10,176 nucleotides of DNA, from positions 1 to 10,176 of the forward strand of contig JAFGEY010000355.1 of assembly GCA_016931365.1 (NCBI GenBank). Reading direction: 5' to 3'. Shown one piece after another: positions 1 through 5,341 of this stretch. Within the stretch, counting starts at the first letter, position 1, and the number at the start of each line of letters is the position of its first letter. Source of the DNA: Anaerolineae bacterium. GTDB taxonomy: Bacteria; Chloroflexota; Anaerolineae; JAFGEY01. Below the pieces are notes generated by a model. The model saw only the letters and a program-made list of their open reading frames with translations, did no database searches and had not been told where the DNA came from. Position numbers and translations under genes: made by a program.

Positions 1-87
1 GCTTCTGCGCGGCGCGCATTCTCAGAAAAATGACAGCACAATGAAGCAGGCTTCTGCGCGGCGCGCATTCTCAGAAAAATGACAGCA
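1..87. repeat. Two tandem copies of a 38-bp direct repeat (period 49 bp)
   Basis: Bases 1-38 and 50-87 are identical (GCTTCTGCGCGGCGCG... to ...AATGACAGCA) and separated by an 11-bp spacer. Because the first copy starts at the window edge, more copies may lie upstream. Each copy contains TTCTG and CAGAA as short inverted arms around a GC-rich core. The repeat can be read as the 3' end of an upstream plus-strand gene: frames ending at TGA 31-33 or TGA 80-82 stay open back to the left edge. It could therefore be a duplicated gene tail, a dispersed repeat, or repeated regulatory sites ahead of the gene starting at 109. The sequence alone does not decide. Confidence 0.85.
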
Positions 88-108
88 TAAGCATATCGAG
101 ACATCAAT

Positions 109-984
109 GTGAGTGAGGACATCAATTTCCGCGAACAAGAACGTCGACGCCTGGCCCGCCAGGTGCAGGCGCGGCTGGGCGCGTCGCTCAACCTGCTGCT
201 GGCCCAGACCCGCGCCTACCGCGCCGCATTGACCGTCACCCCGTCAAAAACCGGGCCAGCGCTCGACACCCTCGCCGCGATGACCACCCGCGCCCTTCAA
301 GACCTGCAAGACCTCGTCGCCGACCTCGCCCCGACCGACCTCCAAGACCTGTCACTCGCCGCCGCGTTGGAATCGCTCGCCCTGCGCGTCGAGCGGCGCT
401 ACGGGCTGACCATCACCCTGGACCTGCCCGTACAAAATGCGCCCCCGCATTTGGCTCTGCCCGCCTATCGCATCTGCCAGGAGTTATTGGACAACGCCGG
501 GCAACACGCCGGAGCCGGCCGGGTCGGGATCAACATCCGCCTCGACCAGGCTGCGCTGACCATCACCATCGCCGACGACGGGCACGGCTTTCACCCGCCG
601 GAACAATTTACCGATCTGCTCCATCAAGATCGATGTGGACTGGCCCTGTGCGACGAACTGTGCCGCGCGATCGGCGGGTGGATCGAGATCCATGCGGTGA
701 TCGGCGTCGGCACACAGGTGCGGGCCGTGCTGCCGCTCGCACCCGCCTCGCTGTCCACTCAAGCAGAACCATCAAACCCACAGGGTTTAGTCGAATCGCT
801 CACCGCCCGCGAGCAGGAGGTGTTGGCCGGCGTCGTCGAGGGCCTGACCAACAAGCAGATCGCCGCCCGGCTGGGCATTTCCGACCGCACGGTGCAGTTT
901 CACCTCAGCAACGTGCTGGGCAAGCTCGGCGTCGCCTCGCGCACCGAAGTAGCGGTGCTGGCGCTACAAAAAGGCCGGGGTTAG
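109..984 (+). CDS. Histidine-kinase-like ATPase / LuxR-type DNA-binding fusion protein (degenerate DHp)
   Basis: 291 aa, soluble, with no membrane segment or signal peptide. Residues about 8-90 resemble the HisKA_3 dimerisation helices of NarX/DesK-type kinases: ERRRLARQVQARLG matches the usual ERxRIARELHDxLG. The position of the phosphoacceptor His is Gln (Q20), and the following Asp is Ala. Residues about 115-212 form a HATPase_c domain with N-box CQELLDNAGQHAGA (N129), G1 box DDGHG (156-160) and a GTQVRAVLPL end. Residues 231-289 are a NarL/LuxR helix-turn-helix (LTAREQEVL, NKQIAARLGIS, TVQFHLSNVL). There is no receiver domain. The chosen start is GTG; the in-frame TAA at 88-90 excludes a longer protein, and an ATG at 107-109 in another frame stops at once. 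The ribosome site is weak (GAG at 98-100). The likely role is a transcription factor whose ATP-binding module senses or dimerises rather than phosphorylates. The effector and target genes are unknown. Confidence 0.85.
   Translation: MSEDINFREQERRRLARQVQARLGASLNLLLAQTRAYRAALTVTPSKTGPALDTLAAMTTRALQDLQDLVADLAPTDLQDLSLAAALESLALRVERRYGLTITLDLPVQNAPPHLALPAYRICQELLDNAGQHAGAGRVGINIRLDQAALTITIADDGHGFHPPEQFTDLLHQDRCGLALCDELCRAIGGWIEIHAVIGVGTQVRAVLPLAPASLSTQAEPSNPQGLVESLTAREQEVLAGVVEGLTNKQIAARLGISDRTVQFHLSNVLGKLGVASRTEVAVLALQKGRG
981..984. other. Overlapping convergent stop codons (TTAG)
   Basis: TAG at 982-984 ends the plus-strand kinase-like/LuxR gene, and TTA at 981-983 is the TAA stop of the minus-strand ATPase gene. 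There is no intergenic space and no hairpin-plus-T-run terminator at the junction. Transcripts from each side must run into the other gene, or terminate by Rho. Confidence 0.95.
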
Positions 985-2057
985 GCCTCAAACATCCCCT
1001 CAGGAAAGGCCAACCCTTGCGCCGACAAAAAAGGCACAAAGGAAGGCACGGCCCCGGTCGCCTTGTGGACGCCGGTCAGCCGGCCAAACGGCCCCTCGTC
1101 GAGCAGCCCCGTCTTTTCCCAGCGAAACAGCTCTTGCAGCACGATGCTGTCGCCCTTTAGATCCTGCACCTCGGCCACCGACACCACCTTGCGCGAGCCG
1201 TCTTCGAGCCTCGACTGCTGGATGATCAGGTGCAGCGCCGAAGCGAGTTCGGCGCGGATCGCCGGCAGAGTCAGGCTCGGTTCGGCGACCGTGGCCATCG
1301 TTTCCAGCCGGGCCAGCGCATCGCGCGGGCTGTTGGCGTGGATCAAAGTCAACGTACCCTCGTGGCCCAGGTTCATCAGGCGGATCACTTCGATCACTTC
1401 CGGCCCCAACAACTCACCGACGATCAACCGGTCGGGGCGCATGTTGGTGGACAGGCGCAGCAGATCGGTGACGGTGACCTCGCCCCCGCCGCTCGCGCGC
1501 GCCGCTTCTGCTTCCAGGTGAACCACCCGCCGGTGGTCGATGCGAAATTCCTGGCGCTGCGAGACGGTGATCAGCCGCTCTTCGGGCGGGATCAACTCGA
1601 CCAGCAGGTTGGCCAGTGTCGTCTTGCCGCTTGCCGTGCCCCCGGAGACGAGTACGTTGAGCCGCGAGCGCATCACCACCTTAAAAAAGTCGAACAGGGT
1701 CTGGCTGACGCAGCCCCATTCAAGCAGTTGCGGCCAGGTCAGCGGATAAAAGGGGAACTTGCGGATCACCACATTTGGCCCGGTGACGGACACCGGCGGG
1801 ATGACGATGACAAAACGCCCCCAGTCCGGCAGACGGCCCTCGGCCCAGAAACGCCCCTCGCCGACCGGCTCCCAGCCGTTGGCGGCCAGCATCCCGTTCG
1901 CCCAGTCGATCACCTCGCGCTCGCCGGCAAAACGGATGCCGGTGTCTTCCAACTGGCCTTGCCGCTCGACGTACACCTGCTCCGGCCCATCGACCATGAT
2001 CTCGCTGACGCTCGGATCGCTCAACAATTGATTCATCTTTTCACTGATTGCGGTCAT
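981..2057 (-). CDS. CpaF/TadA-family secretion ATPase (type II/IV secretion system), divergent
   Basis: 358 aa. Members are hexameric ATPases that power Tad/Flp pilus assembly or type II/IV secretion from the cytoplasmic face of the membrane. Visible motifs: N-terminal domain about 10-125 (VSEIMVDGPEQVYVERQG); Walker A GGTASGKTT (139-147); MRPDRLIVGE with the expected catalytic Glu (E215); His box GHEGTLTLIHANSPRDALARLE (231-252 region). It is shorter than typical CpaF (roughly 400-500 aa) and lacks an N-terminal extension. Two family features look altered: the Asp box, normally TIEDxxEL, reads TVSQRQEF (164-171), and the usual GEVRG reads GELLG (214-218). The start is well supported by GGGAGG six bases before ATG. 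A candidate promoter lies upstream at 2097-2125. No TadB/TadC, prepilin or other pilus gene is adjacent, so the partner system is unknown. Its stop codon overlaps that of the convergent gene ending at 984. Confidence 0.88.
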   Translation of the reverse strand: MTAISEKMNQLLSDPSVSEIMVDGPEQVYVERQGQLEDTGIRFAGEREVIDWANGMLAANGWEPVGEGRFWAEGRLPDWGRFVIVIPPVSVTGPNVVIRKFPFYPLTWPQLLEWGCVSQTLFDFFKVVMRSRLNVLVSGGTASGKTTLANLLVELIPPEERLITVSQRQEFRIDHRRVVHLEAEAARASGGGEVTVTDLLRLSTNMRPDRLIVGELLGPEVIEVIRLMNLGHEGTLTLIHANSPRDALARLETMATVAEPSLTLPAIRAELASALHLIIQQSRLEDGSRKVVSVAEVQDLKGDSIVLQELFRWEKTGLLDEGPFGRLTGVHKATGAVPSFVPFLSAQGLAFPEGMFEA

Positions 2058-2096
2058 TGAAAACCTCCCATATCGAAAAAACCGGTAAGTGACTTT

Positions 2097-2125
2097 ATTC
2101 TACCCGATCCATCCACTGATCACAA
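2097..2125 (-). promoter_or_regulatory. Candidate sigma-70-type promoter of the CpaF/TadA-like gene
   Basis: On the minus strand, TTGTGA (2125-2120) and TAGAAT (2102-2097) are separated by 17 bp, matching the -35/-10 consensus at 4/6 and 5/6 positions. Transcription would start near 2090, giving a leader of about 33 nt that contains the GGGAGG ribosome site. Placement between the enolase terminator and the gene supports independent transcription. This is a prediction by eye. Confidence 0.45.
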
Positions 2126-2126
2126 C

Positions 2127-2163
2127 GGCCAAATCGCCGGGTTGCAAACCTGGCGATCTGGCC
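2127..2163. repeat. Long imperfect palindrome between the terminator of eno and the promoter of the ATPase gene
   Basis: GGCCA at 2127-2131 pairs with TGGCC at 2159-2163, and ATCGCCGGGTT (2133-2143) pairs with AACCTGGCGAT (2147-2157) around a GCA loop. The stem has 17 positions with one A.C mismatch and one G.U. No T-run follows on either strand, so it is not a typical intrinsic terminator. It ends one base upstream of the candidate -35 element of the ATPase gene, so it could be an operator. It could also be one of the palindromic elements seen elsewhere in the window. Confidence 0.7.
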
Positions 2164-2187
2164 TGGGCGAGATCACCAGGCGGCAAT

Positions 2188-2222
2188 AAAAAAACCGGGG
2201 ACTTGTCAGATCCCCGGTTTTT
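2188..2222 (-). terminator. Intrinsic terminator of eno
   Basis: The arms AAAACCGGGGA (2191-2201) and TCCCCGGTTTT (2211-2221) pair perfectly around a nine-base loop. Read on the minus strand the hairpin is followed by a run of T (from the A-run at 2188-2194). It lies about 20 bp after the enolase stop. The plus-strand reading also ends in T residues, but no plus-strand gene precedes it. Confidence 0.88.
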
Positions 2223-2239
2223 ACTGTTATCGGCAATGT

Positions 2240-3590
<1,351 letters not shown>

Positions 3591-3632
3591 GTGTCACGTT
3601 CACGCATCACGTTTCACGTTTGACGTTTCACG
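3591..3632. repeat. CACGTTT-type short repeat cluster
   Basis: The gap between the DRTGG gene stop and eno holds reiterated CACG/CACGTT units, including CACGCATCACGTTTCACG at 3601-3618. That exact 18-mer recurs at 5307-5324, and its reverse complement lies at 5276-5293. The cluster ends right at the stop codon of the DRTGG gene (3634-3636). It appears to be a dispersed intergenic repeat family. Confidence 0.85.
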
Positions 3633-3633
3633 A

Positions 3634-4698
3634 CTAGAGGCCCATCATACCATAAAACCGCTCAAAATCAAAGCGCTCCTGCAAGATGTTGGCAAAGCGC
3701 GCCAATTTTTGTGGTTCGTGCAAGGACGTTTTGCCGAAAACCTGTTCAACTACCTGCACCGTGCTCAGCGTATCCGCTTCGACGACCACGATAGGCACGT
3801 TGACCTCTTGCGCTCGCGTGATCACCACGTCGCTCGGCTGCTGGCCGCCGGTGAGGATCAGGCAGCGGGTCGAGGTTTCCAGCGCCGCCAATTGCACGTC
3901 GTGCCGGTCGCCGCCGGTGATCACCGCCTTGTTGGGCCGCTTGCGGAAATAGGCGATTGCGCTGCTGGCCGTCATCGCGCCGACCATCAGGTATTCAATC
4001 AAGGCCTCGGTCGCGCCGGGACAGCACACCACCCGGCCGCTGAGATGTTCGACCAATTCCTGCACACTGACCGCGAGCAGAACGCGCTCTTGGGGCAGCA
4101 CGGCCAGCACAGGCAGCCCATTGGCTTCTAAAAAGGGCCACGCCGTCTCTTGCACAAAGCGCATAACCATGCGCGGCACAGCATTGAACACTATGCCCAG
4201 CAGCCGTTCGCCATAGACGTTGCGCAGCCCCAGCGCCGCATCGATAGACAAGCTGTCCTCGTACTTGGCCACTGCCAGTACCGGCGCGTCGATCTGGTCG
4301 ACCACCTGGCGCGACGCCAGGTTAAACAGCGCGCCTTCCAGCGGCTGCCGGCCGCCCTCAACCAGCAGCACATCTTTGCCCTGCGATACTGTCCGATAGG
4401 CCGCCTCGAAGCGGGCCGCGAACGCGCCCAACTCGGCGCGTTCGATTGCTTTTTCGATCCGCGACGGCGTCAAGGTGATGGGGATAATGTCGGTAAGCGC
4501 ATCCTGCAACCCGAGCTCCTGCCGCACAAACTCGGCATCACGGTCCAACGTCTGCCCGGCGATCTCGCGGGTGCGCGTGCTGAGCGGCTTGATGTATCCT
4601 ACTGTGTGACCGTCGCGTTGGAGTCGTTTGCCCAAACCGACGATCAGCGAGGTTTTGCCACCAAAATCCAGAGTAGATGCCACATAAAGGGCCTTCAT
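3634..4698 (-). CDS. BioD-like P-loop / DRTGG-domain protein (Pta N-terminal-like)
   Basis: 354 aa. The N-terminal part (about 1-210) is a dethiobiotin-synthetase/cobyrinate-amidase-like P-loop domain: LYVASTLDFGGKTSL (4-18) with K15 in the phosphate loop, VGYIKPLS (33-40), LLVEGG (111-116) and a switch-like VLAVAKYEDS. The C-terminal part (about 215-325) matches the DRTGG domain (ALIEYLMVGAMTASSAIAYF, then KAVITGGDRHDVQLAALET); the namesake motif reads GDRHD. In bacterial phosphate acetyltransferase these two domains precede a catalytic PTA domain, which is absent here. The protein is therefore probably a regulatory or nucleotide-binding relative rather than an enzyme of acetate metabolism; its substrate is unknown. 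AAAGGAGG lies seven bases before the ATG. It shares strand with eno downstream (98-bp gap) and diverges from the gene at 4841. Confidence 0.85.
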   Translation of the reverse strand: MKALYVASTLDFGGKTSLIVGLGKRLQRDGHTVGYIKPLSTRTREIAGQTLDRDAEFVRQELGLQDALTDIIPITLTPSRIEKAIERAELGAFAARFEAAYRTVSQGKDVLLVEGGRQPLEGALFNLASRQVVDQIDAPVLAVAKYEDSLSIDAALGLRNVYGERLLGIVFNAVPRMVMRFVQETAWPFLEANGLPVLAVLPQERVLLAVSVQELVEHLSGRVVCCPGATEALIEYLMVGAMTASSAIAYFRKRPNKAVITGGDRHDVQLAALETSTRCLILTGGQQPSDVVITRAQEVNVPIVVVEADTLSTVQVVEQVFGKTSLHEPQKLARFANILQERFDFERFYGMMGL

Positions 4699-4757
4699 CT
4701 ATCCGCCTCCTTTCCAAACGTGCCCAAAGACACCCAAAATAATGTTGCCTCGTAATG

Positions 4758-4785
4758 ATCTTACCTGAAAATGGGGAAAACGCAA
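4758..4785 (-). promoter_or_regulatory. Candidate promoter of the DRTGG gene
   Basis: On the minus strand, TTGCGT (4785-4780) and TAAGAT (4763-4758) are spaced by 16 bp. The match is moderate (3/6 and 4/6). The predicted leader is about 50 nt and includes the strong AAAGGAGG site. Its -35 lies one base from the -35 of the divergent promoter. Confidence 0.35.
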
Positions 4786-4786
4786 G

Positions 4787-4815
4787 TTGACAGATGACAG
4801 CAGGCTGTGTATCAT
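4787..4815 (+). promoter_or_regulatory. Strong sigma-70-type promoter of the gene at 4841
   Basis: TTGACA (4787-4792) is a perfect -35. TATCAT (4810-4815) matches the -10 at 5/6. The spacer is 17 bp. Transcription would start near 4822, leaving a short leader with the AGGAGG ribosome site at about 4829-4834 ahead of the ATG at 4841. Confidence 0.75.
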
Positions 4816-4840
4816 AAAGCGCATCAACAGGAGGTACCCG

Positions 4841-5266
4841 ATGACAGAACCCGAGCATCAAGAGCCTATCTTTGCTGGCCTGATCTCAAACCAGGAAGGC
4901 CAACCAGTAGAAATGAAATACCTCGGCGGCGAGCCATTTTACGTGATCCCGGACGGCGACTTTATGCGCCACATCGAAGCGGCCCAGATCGACAATCAGG
5001 TGATCGCCATTCTGCGCGAGCAGATCGATGGCATGGAAGACCTCGTCACCGACGGGGTGATGAAATTTCTGGGCCAAGACGACCTGTTCACCAAAGCCTC
5101 GATCAATATGGCCCTGAAAAACTTTGAGCAGGGTTTTCGCCAGTCCGATCCCACGCAGTGGAAACCGTGGCTGGGGATGATGGGCTTTCGCATCATCGTC
5201 GATGTCCACGGCGAGGTGGTCGAGGTGGTTTCGCCTCAGCAAGAGATCGACGGCGATGAGTTCTAA
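4841..5266 (+). CDS. Small acidic protein of unknown function
   Basis: 141 aa; I do not recognise a characterised family. The start is firm: AGGAGG sits just upstream of ATG 4841 and a near-consensus promoter precedes it, so an in-frame ATG at 4787 (inside the -35) is rejected. The protein is soluble, rich in Asp and Glu, with no signal peptide, membrane segment or Cys cluster. Residues about 15-35 look like a beta-rich segment (MKYLGGEPFYVIPDGDF). Residues about 40-90 look helical (EAAQIDNQVIAILREQIDGMEDLVTDGVMKF). A final beta segment follows (FRIIVDVHGEVVEVV). Such a compact helix-beta protein could be a binding or adaptor protein, but no function is claimed. It lies 75 bp before the GH-A/Wzy gene on the same strand, separated by a perfect hairpin. 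Confidence 0.8.
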   Translation: MTEPEHQEPIFAGLISNQEGQPVEMKYLGGEPFYVIPDGDFMRHIEAAQIDNQVIAILREQIDGMEDLVTDGVMKFLGQDDLFTKASINMALKNFEQGFRQSDPTQWKPWLGMMGFRIIVDVHGEVVEVVSPQQEIDGDEF

Positions 5267-5275
5267 AACGTGAAC

Positions 5276-5324
5276 CGTGAAACGTGATGCGTGCCCCTTC
5301 ACGGACCACGCATCACGTTTCACG
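5276..5324. repeat. Perfect 18-bp inverted repeat made of the CACGTTT-family unit
   Basis: CGTGAAACGTGATGCGTG (5276-5293) is the exact reverse complement of CACGCATCACGTTTCACG (5307-5324), with a 13-nt loop. It fills most of the gap between the small acidic gene and the GH-A/Wzy gene. There is no T-run after it, so it is not a standard intrinsic terminator, though the RNA hairpin could attenuate or stabilise the transcript. Its arm is identical to part of the cluster at 3591-3632. Confidence 0.9.
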
Positions 5325-5341
5325 CAGCACAAGGACGAACA

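Noticed and set aside
1230..2060. 276-codon plus-strand open frame opposite the CpaF/TadA-like gene
   Set aside because: It is an antisense shadow of a gene with clear Walker A and His-box motifs and a strong ribosome site.
3591..3632. Possible CRISPR array from the CACGTTT repeats
   Set aside because: Units are very short, unevenly spaced and without unique spacers of constant length; no cas gene is near.
5291..5341. ATG at 5291 as start of the fusion protein
   Set aside because: The extra 17 residues are encoded by the hairpin repeat and no ribosome site precedes it; GTG 5342 has AAGGA at good spacing and gives a typical N-terminal anchor.
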